Source of the DNA: Ralstonia pickettii
GTDB lineage: Bacteria > Pseudomonadota > Gammaproteobacteria > Burkholderiales > Burkholderiaceae
Assembly: GCF_001699815.1 (NCBI RefSeq)
Contig: NZ_MCGB01000027.1
Coordinates: 1-64,000, forward strand
Direction: 5' to 3'
Length of the DNA: 64,000 nucleotides
The stretch's first letter is position 1. Every line of letters begins with the position of its first letter. Shown one piece after another: positions 1 to 8,025 of the stretch. The translations under genes and the position numbers were made by a program. The notes under the pieces were generated by a model. That model had not been told where the DNA came from and made no database searches. It saw nothing but the letters and a program-made list of their open reading frames with translations.

Positions 1-57
1 CCCGCCAGCCCGTGCATCGGACCAACAGGGCGTCTTTCTTCAACAGCCCAAAATGCC

Positions 58-1929
58 TTACCGCCGGGCCAGCGCCCCCACCACGCGCACGAGTTCATCC
101 ACCTCCTCGCACGTGTTGTAAAACGCCAGGGATGGCCGCACCGTGGCCTCCACCCCAAAGCGCCGCAGGATGGGCTGCGCACAGTGATGGCCGGAGCGCA
201 CGGCAATACCTTCGCGGTTGAGCGCCGCGCCCACTTCTTCGGTGCGGTACCCAGCCAGCGTGAACGACAGCACGCTCGCCTTGTTGGCAGCCGTACCGAT
301 CAGCCGCAAACCGGGAATGCGCGACAGCCCATGCGTGGCATACACCAGCAGGTCGTGCTCGTAGCGCGCGATGTGCTCCAGGCCGATACGCTCGACGTAA
401 TCAAGCGCAGCGCCCAGCCCCACCGCGTCGGCAATGTTGCCGGTGCCGGCCTCGAAGCGCGCGGGCGCGGGCTGGTACAGCGTCTTTTCGAACGTGACGT
501 CGGCAATCATGTTGCCGCCGCCCTGCCACGGCGGCAGCGTGTCGAGCAGATCCTGCTTGCCGTAGACCACGCCAATGCCCGTCGGCCCGAAGACCTTGTG
601 GCCGGAGAACACGTAAAAGTCCGCGTCCAGCGCCTGCACGTTCACACGCAAGTGTGAGACCGCCTGCGCGCCGTCCACCAGCACGCGCGCGCCGGCCGCA
701 TGCGCCAGTGCGATGATCTCCTGCACGGGCGTCACCGTCCCCAGCGCATTCGACACCTGCGTGACGGACACCAGCTTCGTCCGTGGATTGAGCAGCTTGC
801 GGTATTCGTCCAGCAGAACCTGCCCGCTGTCGTCCACCGGAATCACGCGGATGCGCGCACCCACCTGCGCGGCCAGCTGCTGCCACGGCACGATGTTGGC
901 GTGGTGCTCCAGGTGCGAGACGATGATCTCGTCCCCCGCGCCGATGTGCTGACGGCCAAACGTCTGGGCAACGAGGTTGATCGCCTCGGTGGCACCGCGC
1001 ACGAAGATGATCTCGCTTGCCGACCGTGCACCGAGGAACCGCGCAACCTTGTTGCGGGCACCCTCGTACGCGTCCGTCGCACGCGCGGCCAGCTCATGCG
1101 CCGCGCGGTGGATGTTGGAGTTCTCGTGCGCGTAGAAATACGCCAGCCGATCGATCACCGCTTGCGGCTTGTGCGTGGTGGCAGCGTTGTCCAGCCAGAT
1201 CAGCGGCCGGCCATTGACGCGCTCGGCCAGGATCGGAAAATCCCGCCGCACGGCATGCACATCGAAGGCGCCAACGCGATGCGGCTGGTGGCTCTGCTCG
1301 TCCCGCGTATTGCGCGGTGCCTCCAGCGTGGGTGCGGCTGCGCCGCCGGCTGGCGCGAGGAAGTAGAACTGCCCCGCCTGCGCAGCCCCACCCGGCTGCC
1401 GCAATGCATCCGGCCCCGCAGGCGGCGTGCCGGATGCGCCATCGATCAACCGTGCCAGCGCATCGGTGCCCGGCAGCTGAAACGGCTGCGCCGAAACACG
1501 ATCCTCCGGCACACCCGCCTCCGACGCCGCCACACCCGCATGCGGCACAGCGGACTGATAGCCGCTCGCCTCACCCAGGAAGTAGTACGGCGAACTCGGT
1601 GCCGAGACGGAATGCGCCGGTACAGGTTGGCCATGACCGGATGCAGCCTGCGGCAACGCCGCCGCATACTGCGTCGGCACGCCCAGCACAGGCACCTGCG
1701 GAGCAATCGGTGCGGCATCCGCAACGGGCAACGCACTGAGTTGCGGCGACGTACCCGCCGGCGCCAGATCGATAGAGGGCTCCGGCTCATGACCGGGCAG
1801 TGCTGTGAAGAACGCGTTGGCAAGTTGCGCCAGCGCGGCCACGTCCGGCAAACCTGCCGGCACATCGCCCACCGCCGGCGCCAGGCCGCTCACGCCGGGC
1901 GCATTACTTGTAGGTGTCGGGGTAGTCAT
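58..1929 (-). CDS. Family 2A encapsulin cargo: cysteine desulfurase (SufS-like) with N-terminal loading extension
   Basis: PLP enzyme that removes sulfur from cysteine as a persulfide. Residues about 226-623 are a full SufS/CsdA-type fold with the PLP lysine in SGHK (K445) and the catalytic cysteine in SGHHCAQP (C583). Residues 1-225 are Pro/Ala/Gly-rich and probably disordered, with short islands LAQLANAFF (33-41), YYFLGE (115-120), PFQLPGTDALARLID (149-163) and FYFLAPA (188-194). Such an extension is the known mark of cysteine desulfurases packaged in family 2A encapsulins, and stand-alone SufS lacks it. The ATG at 1929 is preferred over an upstream TTG at 1941. It overlaps the end of the shell gene by 26 bases, so the two are probably translationally coupled. 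Last gene of the operon seen here. Confidence 0.93.
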   Translation of the reverse strand: MTTPTPTSNAPGVSGLAPAVGDVPAGLPDVAALAQLANAFFTALPGHEPEPSIDLAPAGTSPQLSALPVADAAPIAPQVPVLGVPTQYAAALPQAASGHGQPVPAHSVSAPSSPYYFLGEASGYQSAVPHAGVAASEAGVPEDRVSAQPFQLPGTDALARLIDGASGTPPAGPDALRQPGGAAQAGQFYFLAPAGGAAAPTLEAPRNTRDEQSHQPHRVGAFDVHAVRRDFPILAERVNGRPLIWLDNAATTHKPQAVIDRLAYFYAHENSNIHRAAHELAARATDAYEGARNKVARFLGARSASEIIFVRGATEAINLVAQTFGRQHIGAGDEIIVSHLEHHANIVPWQQLAAQVGARIRVIPVDDSGQVLLDEYRKLLNPRTKLVSVTQVSNALGTVTPVQEIIALAHAAGARVLVDGAQAVSHLRVNVQALDADFYVFSGHKVFGPTGIGVVYGKQDLLDTLPPWQGGGNMIADVTFEKTLYQPAPARFEAGTGNIADAVGLGAALDYVERIGLEHIARYEHDLLVYATHGLSRIPGLRLIGTAANKASVLSFTLAGYRTEEVGAALNREGIAVRSGHHCAQPILRRFGVEATVRPSLAFYNTCEEVDELVRVVGALARR

Positions 1930-2842
1930 GGTACTTGCCAATCTCCACGTCTTCGAGCACCGCCAGCGCGTCTTCGGTCAGCACGGCCAGCGAGCAATAC
2001 AGCGAAATCAGATATGAAGCGATGGCGTTCCGGTTGATGCCCATGAAGCGCACCGACAGACCCGGACTCTGCTCGCCCGCCACGCCCGGCTGATACAGAC
2101 CCACCACGCCCTGGCGCTTGTCGCCCACGCGCAGCAGCAGAATCTTCGTGCGGCCGTTTTCGTCAATGGGCACCTTGTCCGACGGAATCAGCGGCAGGCC
2201 GCGCCATGTCAGGAACTGCGAGCCGAACAGGCTAACGGTGGGCGGCGGCACGCCACGGCGTGTGCATTCGCGGCCAAACGCGGCAATCGCTAGCGGATGC
2301 GCAAGGAAGAACGCCGGCTCTTTCCAGACCTTGGTGATCAGCTCGTCCAGATCGTCGGGCGTGGGCGCGCCGGTGAGCGTGGAGATGCGCTGCGTTTCAT
2401 CCACGTTGGCCAGCAGGCCGTAGTCGGGGTTGTTGATCAGCTCGCTTTCCTGACGCTCCTTGATGGTCTCGATGGTCAGGCGCAGCTGCTGCTGGATCTG
2501 GTCGTGCGGGCTGCTGTACAGATCCGAGACACGCGTATGCACGTCCAGCACCGTCGTCACCGCGTTGAGGAAGTACTCGCGCGGATGTTCGTCGTAGTCG
2601 ACAAAGGTCTGCGGCAGCTCTGCCTCGTCGCGCTGCGAGCAGGCAACACGCACATCGCGCGGATTCTTCACGCGGTTCAGGCGGAAGATGCCGGCCTCCA
2701 CCGGCTGCCACTGCAGCAGGTGCACCAGCCAGCGCGGGCTGAGGGTGGACAACTGCGGAACAGTCTTGGTCGCGTTCGCCAATTGGCGTGCGGCACTGTC
2801 GCCTAGCGCGGTGCGCACGTCCTGGGTATCTGCTTCTGCCAT
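1904..2842 (-). CDS. srpI: Family 2A encapsulin nanocompartment shell protein (SrpI-like)
   Basis: A 312-residue protein whose overall sequence and ending (DVEIGKYHDYPDTYK) match family 2A encapsulin shells, which have the HK97 phage capsid fold and self-assemble into protein cages in the cytoplasm. The N-terminal arm (about 1-50), the E-loop-like stretch after KNPRDVRVA, and the late segment SVRFMGINRNAIASYLISLYCSLAVL are typical. GGGAG lies upstream of the ATG at 2842. It is directly followed by its cargo, the extended cysteine desulfurase, and preceded by a serine acetyltransferase, the standard family 2A neighbourhood. Known members sequester the desulfurase and have been linked to sulfur starvation and elemental sulfur storage. 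The role here is inferred from family and context. Confidence 0.93.
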   Translation of the reverse strand: MAEADTQDVRTALGDSAARQLANATKTVPQLSTLSPRWLVHLLQWQPVEAGIFRLNRVKNPRDVRVACSQRDEAELPQTFVDYDEHPREYFLNAVTTVLDVHTRVSDLYSSPHDQIQQQLRLTIETIKERQESELINNPDYGLLANVDETQRISTLTGAPTPDDLDELITKVWKEPAFFLAHPLAIAAFGRECTRRGVPPPTVSLFGSQFLTWRGLPLIPSDKVPIDENGRTKILLLRVGDKRQGVVGLYQPGVAGEQSPGLSVRFMGINRNAIASYLISLYCSLAVLTEDALAVLEDVEIGKYHDYPDTYK

Positions 2843-2932
2843 GCAATGACTCCCAACTTCATTTGAAAAAATGCCCCCGTTTCTCTGGCGGGTGCGGTGG
2901 ATAAAACCGGTGGGAAAGGCACGTCGGGCGAA

Positions 2933-3946
2933 TCAGCGCGCGGGGTGTGCCTCGCTGTCGCTGTGCATATAAGGCGGAGGGTCCTGAACGGCGTCCCGAA
3001 TTCCGTCCTGCACGCCGCTCTGCACGTTTGCCTGGGTGACGCTGCTGCCGGGCGGCACGCTGCGCGTGAGCCACACGTTGCCGCCAATGGACGAGCCGCG
3101 TCCGATGGTGATACGCCCGAGGATGGTCGCGCCGGCGTAGATGACGACGTCGTCTTCCACCACTGGGTGGCGCGCAACGCCCTTCTCAAGATGGCCATCG
3201 GCATCGGCAGAAAAGCGCTTGGCACCGAGCGTCACCGCCTGGTAGATCCGAACGCGCTCGCCAATCACGGCGGTCTCACCAATCACCACGCCCGTACCGT
3301 GGTCGATGAAGAAGCCGCTGCCGATCTGGGCGCCGGGGTGGATGTCGATGCCGGTGTCGGCATGCGCGGTCTCGGCCACCATGCGCGCAAGCAGAGGCAA
3401 CCCGGCGCGGTACAGGTGATGCGCAATGCGGTGATGGATGACGGCGAGGATGCCGGGGTAGCACAGCAGCACCTCGTCGACGCTGCGCGCTGCCGGATCA
3501 CCGTGGTAGGCGGCCAGCACGTCGGTATCGAGTAGGCGACGCAGCGCGGGGAGTGCCGCCGCGAAGTCGCGCACGAGTTGCACCGCCTCGGCATCGGGAT
3601 CGCGATCCACGGCGCGCGCCTGGCGCACCGTGTGACGCAGCTCCAGCCGCACCTGCGCCACCAGCGCATTGAGTGCCGAATCGAGCGTATGGCCGACATA
3701 GAAGTCTTCGCTTTCCTCACGCAAGTCTGTGGGGCCGAGCCGCATGGGGAAGAGGGCCCCGCGCAGCGCCTCCAGGATCTGCCGCACCGCCTCGCGCGAG
3801 GGCAACTCGCGGCCCGTGACTTCGGTACGGCCGTTGCGGGCGCGCCAATCAGCCCGGGCCGCACGCAGCTCGCTGACGATGCGGTCCAGTTGCCAGCCTG
3901 GGTCGTGCGCGGGCGCAGGCCTGCCCGCGATGACGCTATCGCTCAT
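2933..3946 (-). CDS. epsC: Serine O-acetyltransferase (EpsC/CysE family)
   Basis: Acetylates L-serine with acetyl-CoA to O-acetylserine, the carbon skeleton for cysteine. The N-terminal helical part is about 1-190. It is followed by a left-handed beta-helix of hexapeptide repeats (about 195-300) with the conserved IDIHPGAQIGSGFFIDHGTG active-site stretch, VVIGET and GGNVWLTRSVPPGSSV. At 337 residues it is longer than E. coli CysE (273), as usual for the EpsC type. It lies 90 bases upstream of the encapsulin gene and is a standard member of family 2A encapsulin operons, where it should feed the cysteine used by the caged desulfurase. The C-terminal tail after the beta-helix is short and polar. 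Confidence 0.9.
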   Translation of the reverse strand: MSDSVIAGRPAPAHDPGWQLDRIVSELRAARADWRARNGRTEVTGRELPSREAVRQILEALRGALFPMRLGPTDLREESEDFYVGHTLDSALNALVAQVRLELRHTVRQARAVDRDPDAEAVQLVRDFAAALPALRRLLDTDVLAAYHGDPAARSVDEVLLCYPGILAVIHHRIAHHLYRAGLPLLARMVAETAHADTGIDIHPGAQIGSGFFIDHGTGVVIGETAVIGERVRIYQAVTLGAKRFSADADGHLEKGVARHPVVEDDVVIYAGATILGRITIGRGSSIGGNVWLTRSVPPGSSVTQANVQSGVQDGIRDAVQDPPPYMHSDSEAHPAR

Positions 3947-3994
3947 CGTCGCTCCCCTGTTCTGTTGGTTTGGTTGTTAGCGGTGCGGCGGCGC

Positions 3995-4513
3995 TCAGTC
4001 CTGCTGCCAGGGCAGGCCCCAGCGGCGCCAGCCGCCGGCTTCGCCGCGCTGCTGCTGTTCGTCCAGATCGCCCTCAAAGCCTTCCAGCACGTTGAACACG
4101 TTCTGGAATCCGGCAGCGGCGGCGGCTTCCGCTGCGGCTGCAGAGCGTTTGCCACTGCGGCACAGCAGCAGCACCACGGCGCTCTTGGGCGCGGCTTTCT
4201 CCAGCTCGCGCAGGAAGCGCGGGTTCTTGATCATGGCGGGCCCGGTCTGCCACGCCGCGTGCGGGGTATCCGGCACACGACCCACGAACTTCCGTTCTTC
4301 TGCGGTACGCACGTCCACGAGTACGGCGTCGCCACGGCTGACCAGCGCCCAGACTTCGGCCGGTGTCAGCCCGCCCGCATAGCGCAGTCCCTGCGCGCTG
4401 GCGTGGCTGCGTGCGCGCTCCAGCAGCGTTGACGAGGGTGTAGACAGCACGCTGTCGAGCACGGCCTGCACAGCCGGATCGCGTGGCGCAGTTTGAACGG
4501 TGGTGGCAGACAT
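3995..4513 (-). CDS. Rhodanese-domain sulfurtransferase of the encapsulin operon
   Basis: A 172-residue single rhodanese domain (about 45-165) with the persulfide loop LLCRSGKRS, in which the Cys carries sulfur. The N-terminal 40 residues (MSATTVQTAPRDPAVQAVLD...) are an unremarkable helical lead. It is the first gene of the minus-strand operon, 48 bases before the serine acetyltransferase. Rhodaneses recur in family 2A encapsulin loci and probably pass sulfane sulfur to or from the desulfurase. No cargo-type disordered extension is visible, so whether it is itself encapsulated cannot be judged. The divergent intergenic region upstream holds candidate MocR operators. Confidence 0.88.
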   Translation of the reverse strand: MSATTVQTAPRDPAVQAVLDSVLSTPSSTLLERARSHASAQGLRYAGGLTPAEVWALVSRGDAVLVDVRTAEERKFVGRVPDTPHAAWQTGPAMIKNPRFLRELEKAAPKSAVVLLLCRSGKRSAAAAEAAAAAGFQNVFNVLEGFEGDLDEQQQRGEAGGWRRWGLPWQQD

Positions 4514-4584
4514 CGAACCTCCGACTTAGTGATCGCAACGAGCGCGCAATGGGTGACGGACAAGCCCACTCTAGCCGTGGGTGA

Positions 4585-4602
4585 TATTCGATAAAACGAA
4601 TA
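4585..4602. promoter_or_regulatory. Perfect inverted repeat TATTCG-N6-CGAATA in the encapsulin operon promoter region
   Basis: Six-base arms separated by ATAAAA, about 75 bases upstream of the rhodanese start. Its position suits an operator for the encapsulin operon; the binding protein is unknown. Confidence 0.35.
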
Positions 4603-4696
4603 AAACCGCCCTTCGATCCACGGTCATCGCATAACGCCGGCCTGCATGACGCGCCGTACCGAAGCGCGTCCGTTGGTGCGCCGGGTCATTACAATG

Positions 4697-4731
4697 CGAA
4701 CAGTCCCGAACAGTTGTACGTGACTGTTCCG
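4697..4731. promoter_or_regulatory. Candidate MocR/PdxR operator: two direct CGAACAGT repeats plus an inverted copy
   Basis: CGAACAGT occurs at 4697-4704 and 4707-4714 (10-base period, one helical turn), followed by the near-perfect inverse ACTGTTCC at 4723-4730. Direct plus inverted repeats are typical of MocR/PdxR binding sites. It sits just before the regulator gene and between the two divergent units. It also argues that the upstream TTG at 4714, which falls inside the repeat, is not the start of the regulator. Confidence 0.6.
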
Positions 4732-4758
4732 AATCATCTGCCCGGAGGGCTACCGCCC

Positions 4759-6177
4759 ATGAAACTCCAGATCGATCCCGCCACCCGCGTCCCCATCTCC
4801 GACCAGATCGTGGCCGGCGTGCAGGCGTGGATCGGCGGCAATGACGTGCGCCCCGGCGCCAAGCTGCCGTCTATCCGGCAACTGGCGGCCGACTACGGCA
4901 TCAGCCGCTTCCCCGTGATCGAGGCATATGACCGGCTGGTCTCGCTGGGGCTGCTGGACTCGCGCCACGGCTCGGGCTTCTACGTGGCCGAGAGCAACCT
5001 GACCGGGCGCGACGGACGCGGCTGGTCAGACCCGCGCCGGGCCGAGGCCGAGTCCAAACACATCTTCGAGCAGTTCAGCTACCCCGACGGCATGCTCAAG
5101 CTCGGCGGCGGGTTCGTGCCGGCCGACTGGCGCGATGTCGACGGCCTGACGCAGGCCATCCGCCAGGTGTCGCGCACCGACACGCACGCGGTGATCGACT
5201 ATTCCTCGCCACTTGGCAACACCGCGCTACGGCATCAGGTCATGATGCGTGCGCGGCAGCTCGGCATCCAGGCCGAACAGCCCAATGTGCTCATCACCGC
5301 CGGCACGAGCCAGGCAATCGACCTGGTGATGCGGCACCTGCTGAAACCCGGCGACACGGTCTTTGTGGAAGACCCGGGCTATTACACCGTGTTTGGGCTG
5401 CTGCGGTTGCACGGCGTGAAGCTGGTCGGTATTCCGCGCCGCAGCGACGGGCCTGACGTGGAAGTGACGGAAGCGATGCTGCGCGAGCACCGGCCCAAGC
5501 TGTTCTTCATCAATAGCGTGCTGCAGAACCCCACCGGCTCGGTCGTGTCGCCACCGGTCGCGTTCCGGCTGCTTGAACTGGCGCGGCGCCACGGTTTCAC
5601 GTTTCTGGAAGACGACATCTTTGCCGACCTGCAGACCGATCCGACCGCGCGCCTGGCGACGCTGGATCAACTCGATCACGTGATCTACGTGGGCGGATTT
5701 TCCAAGACGGTGTCGGCGTCGCTGCCGGTGGGTTACCTAATTGCCAAGCGCGAGCTGGTGCATGACCTGACCAACGTGAAGATGCTCACCAGCGTGGGGG
5801 GCTCGCGCTTTGCCGAGGCCGTGGTGAGTACGCTGCTGGAGCGCGGCGCCTATCGCAAATATGTGGAGCGGCTGCGCCAGCGCGCGGGTGACTCCGTCAT
5901 CGCGTCGCTCGATGTGCTGGCCGATGCGGGCTGGGAGGTGTTTCACCATCCGTCAGGCGGCAACTTCCTGTGGGCGCGTGTGCCGCATGTGGAGGATTCG
6001 CGCGATCTGGCGGCCACCGCAGAAAAGCATGGTGTGACGCTGGCGCCCGGGCATTACTTCCGCCCGAACCTGGAGGTATCGCCGTGGGTGCGCATCAATA
6101 GCGCCTATGCGACGGAGCCGCGTGCGGTGGCCTTCCTGCAAGAAGCCGGGCGCCGGCCGGGCCGCAAGCGCGCCTGA
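4759..6177 (+). CDS. MocR/PdxR-type regulator (GntR wHTH fused to aminotransferase-like domain)
   Basis: Transcription factor of 472 residues from the ATG at 4759, which has GGAGGG at 4744-4749. An N-terminal GntR winged helix (about 1-75: ISDQIVAGVQAWI, LPSIRQLAADYGISRFPVIEAYDRLVSLGLL) is joined to a fold-type I aminotransferase-like domain with the PLP lysine in GGFSKTVSASLPVG (K316). These proteins usually sense PLP or an amino-compound aldimine and control a divergent operon. Divergence from the encapsulin-sulfur operon makes it the likely regulator of that operon. The effector, perhaps cysteine or a derivative, is inference. It could instead regulate an unlinked target. Confidence 0.88.
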   Translation: MKLQIDPATRVPISDQIVAGVQAWIGGNDVRPGAKLPSIRQLAADYGISRFPVIEAYDRLVSLGLLDSRHGSGFYVAESNLTGRDGRGWSDPRRAEAESKHIFEQFSYPDGMLKLGGGFVPADWRDVDGLTQAIRQVSRTDTHAVIDYSSPLGNTALRHQVMMRARQLGIQAEQPNVLITAGTSQAIDLVMRHLLKPGDTVFVEDPGYYTVFGLLRLHGVKLVGIPRRSDGPDVEVTEAMLREHRPKLFFINSVLQNPTGSVVSPPVAFRLLELARRHGFTFLEDDIFADLQTDPTARLATLDQLDHVIYVGGFSKTVSASLPVGYLIAKRELVHDLTNVKMLTSVGGSRFAEAVVSTLLERGAYRKYVERLRQRAGDSVIASLDVLADAGWEVFHHPSGGNFLWARVPHVEDSRDLAATAEKHGVTLAPGHYFRPNLEVSPWVRINSAYATEPRAVAFLQEAGRRPGRKRA

Positions 6178-6250
6178 CGCACGAGGCCGGGCACGCGCGT
6201 TGCGGCGCTGTTGAGGTTAATGCCGCATGCAGCGGCGCAGGAGCCCGATC

Positions 6251-6706
6251 ATGCACAACGCCGAGCACAACCAAGCGCAGCCTCAGCCCGAAGAGCCCGT
6301 CACCCGCCAACCCGAAGGCGCCAAGCTGACGAAACCGCCGCCCGACTCGCCCCGCAACGACCCGCTTGCGCGCGCCTCCCACCGCATCCGCTCCGTCGAC
6401 GCGGCGGGTGCCGAGGCGACTGACAACACCGTCGACACAGACGGGAAGGGCCTGGAGGCTGCGAAGAGCCCATCACAGTGGCAAGACAACGTGATCTACT
6501 CCAACGCCTCGCTCGACAACAGCCGCCCCGAGCCCGATCCGGCAGCACCCATCGCCGGGGTAGACAGCCGGCCAAGCCAAGGGCGCCCCACCATCGCTGT
6601 GCAGCCTGGCCAGCGCGTCGTCATGCGGGGCGTGGTAGACGAAACGGCACGCAACGGTACGCGCGCTGCGCAGCGGTTTTCCGTGGAAGAGGATGAGCAG
6701 CCGTAG
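6251..6706 (+). CDS. Hypothetical hydrophilic protein, probably disordered
   Basis: A 151-residue protein not recognised as any family. The first 70 residues are rich in Pro, Gln, Glu and Lys with no hydrophobic segment. The C-terminal part, with TIAVQPGQRVVMRGVVDETARNGT and an acidic end, looks more ordered. There is no signal peptide or membrane helix. The ATG at 6251 has AGGAG at 6239-6243 and is preferred over the in-frame start at 6227. It lies 73 bases after the MocR-type gene on the same strand and could be co-transcribed, but nothing ties it to sulfur metabolism. Confidence 0.6.
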   Translation: MHNAEHNQAQPQPEEPVTRQPEGAKLTKPPPDSPRNDPLARASHRIRSVDAAGAEATDNTVDTDGKGLEAAKSPSQWQDNVIYSNASLDNSRPEPDPAAPIAGVDSRPSQGRPTIAVQPGQRVVMRGVVDETARNGTRAAQRFSVEEDEQP

Positions 6707-6814
6707 CATGGCGCGTTGACCCGCCCTTCCCTCGGAGAGGTAGCCCAACCCGCGCTCAGGTAGTTGAATCGCCACCGCGCGGGCTGAAGGTGCGCGGGAA
6801 GGCCACCGGCGCGC

Positions 6815-7594
6815 TCAGTGCGCCACGGCGTTGAAATTGGGCGGCCGTCGATCGACGAACGCCCGGAAGGCTTCATGCGCCTCCGGAGACTTCAGCCGCT
6901 GCGCAAAGCAGGCGCTCTCCGCATCCATCTGCTGTTTGAGCAGTTCGGCGTCGCGCATCAGGCGCTTGGTTTCGGTCAGGGCGCCGAGCGGCTGGCGCGC
7001 CAGTCGGGCAGCAACGGCTTGCGCCTCCGTGCCGAGCTGGTACAGCGGCACCACGCGATTCGCCAACCCCCACGCGAGCGCCGATTCGGCGCTTACCGCA
7101 TCGCCCAGCGCGAACATCTCGAACGCGCGCACGTGACCCAGGCGCGCGGGCATCAGCAGGCTCGATGCCGCTTCCGGCACCAGCGCCAGATTGACGAACG
7201 GCGTGGAAAGCTGCGCGTTGTCGGCCAACAGCACGAAATCGCAATGCAGGAGCATGGTCGTGCCAATGCCGACCGCGCGGCCTTGCACGGCCGCCACCAG
7301 CGGGCGCGTGGCACGCGCGAGCGCATGCAGGAAGCGGATGACGTTGCGCTCGCCATCGCCCTTGTCGCCCGTCATGGCGATCGATGCGAATTCGCCGATG
7401 TCGTTGCCGGCGGAGAACATGTCGCCTTCTGCGCGCAGCAACACCACGCGCACAGTGTTGTCGCGCTCGGCGGCGGTCAGCGCATCGGCCAGCGCGCCGT
7501 ACATCGCATCGGTCATGGCGTTCTTCTTGTCGGCGCGCGCCAGGGTGAGCGTCAGCACGCCGTCGGCGTTGTGGCTCTGGATGTGTTCACTCAT
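6815..7594 (-). CDS. Enoyl-CoA hydratase/isomerase family protein
   Basis: A 259-residue crotonase-fold protein with the oxyanion-hole stretches FSAGNDIGEF (about 60-70) and AVQGRAVGIGTTM (about 103-115) and the later NLALVPEAASSLL. It acts on acyl-CoA thioesters; the exact substrate cannot be told from sequence. Its ATG overlaps the stop of the upstream MarR gene (ATGA at 7591-7594), so it is the last gene of a three-gene operon after the hydrolase and MarR genes. Divergent helper enzymes in MarR-controlled operons often handle aromatic or fatty acyl-CoA; here that is inference only. Confidence 0.85.
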   Translation of the reverse strand: MSEHIQSHNADGVLTLTLARADKKNAMTDAMYGALADALTAAERDNTVRVVLLRAEGDMFSAGNDIGEFASIAMTGDKGDGERNVIRFLHALARATRPLVAAVQGRAVGIGTTMLLHCDFVLLADNAQLSTPFVNLALVPEAASSLLMPARLGHVRAFEMFALGDAVSAESALAWGLANRVVPLYQLGTEAQAVAARLARQPLGALTETKRLMRDAELLKQQMDAESACFAQRLKSPEAHEAFRAFVDRRPPNFNAVAH

Positions 7595-8025
7595 TGCTCG
7601 TCTCCGTTGGGGAACTTGGTTTGCAGGCTGGCCAGCCAGCGTGCGACAACGTCAATTTCGGCGTCGGTAAAACCTTCGGTCAGCCGCGCGTTCAGTTCGG
7701 CCAGGCCGTTGCGTGTTGCTGCCAAGGCTTCGCGGCCGGCGGGCGTGATCCAGAGTTGCCAGGCGCGGCCATCCTTGGCGTCAGCGCGGCGCTCGATGAG
7801 GCCGGCGTCGGTGGTTCGATCGACCAGGCCGCTCATGGCGGAGGGGCCGAGGTCCAGCGCGGCGCCAGCTTCGCGCATCAACGCGCCGTCGTTCTTCTCC
7901 AGGAAGAACAGCAGGCCGGACTGCGCGGCGGTCACGCCCTCGCCGGTACGCGATTGAATCCAGCGCTGCAAGCGGCGTTGCCCAACGCTGATCAGATACA
8001 CAAGGCGGCGGTCGGGCGCAGTCAT
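7591..8025 (-). CDS. MarR-family transcriptional regulator
   Basis: A 144-residue winged-helix repressor (MTAPDRRLVYLISVGQRRLQ...). The recognition region is REAGAALDLGPSAMSGLVDR, followed by the wing region ERRADAKDGRAWQLWIT. The ATG at 8025 overlaps the TGA of the upstream hydrolase gene (ATGA). A longer in-frame extension to 8232 runs inside that gene and is rejected. It lies between the hydrolase and enoyl-CoA hydratase genes in one operon and probably autoregulates through the palindromes at 8923-8958. MarR proteins of this kind often respond to aromatic acids or CoA thioesters. Confidence 0.88.
   Translation of the reverse strand: MTAPDRRLVYLISVGQRRLQRWIQSRTGEGVTAAQSGLLFFLEKNDGALMREAGAALDLGPSAMSGLVDRTTDAGLIERRADAKDGRAWQLWITPAGREALAATRNGLAELNARLTEGFTDAEIDVVARWLASLQTKFPNGDEQ

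Noticed and set aside
700-2037. Long plus-strand open frame opposite the cysteine desulfurase gene
   Set aside because: Arg/His-rich composition, no recognisable domain, and lies wholly antisense to a clearly conserved gene.
4714-4758. Upstream TTG start for the MocR-type regulator
   Set aside because: The codon lies inside the direct-repeat operator, whereas the ATG at 4759 has a strong GGAGGG site.
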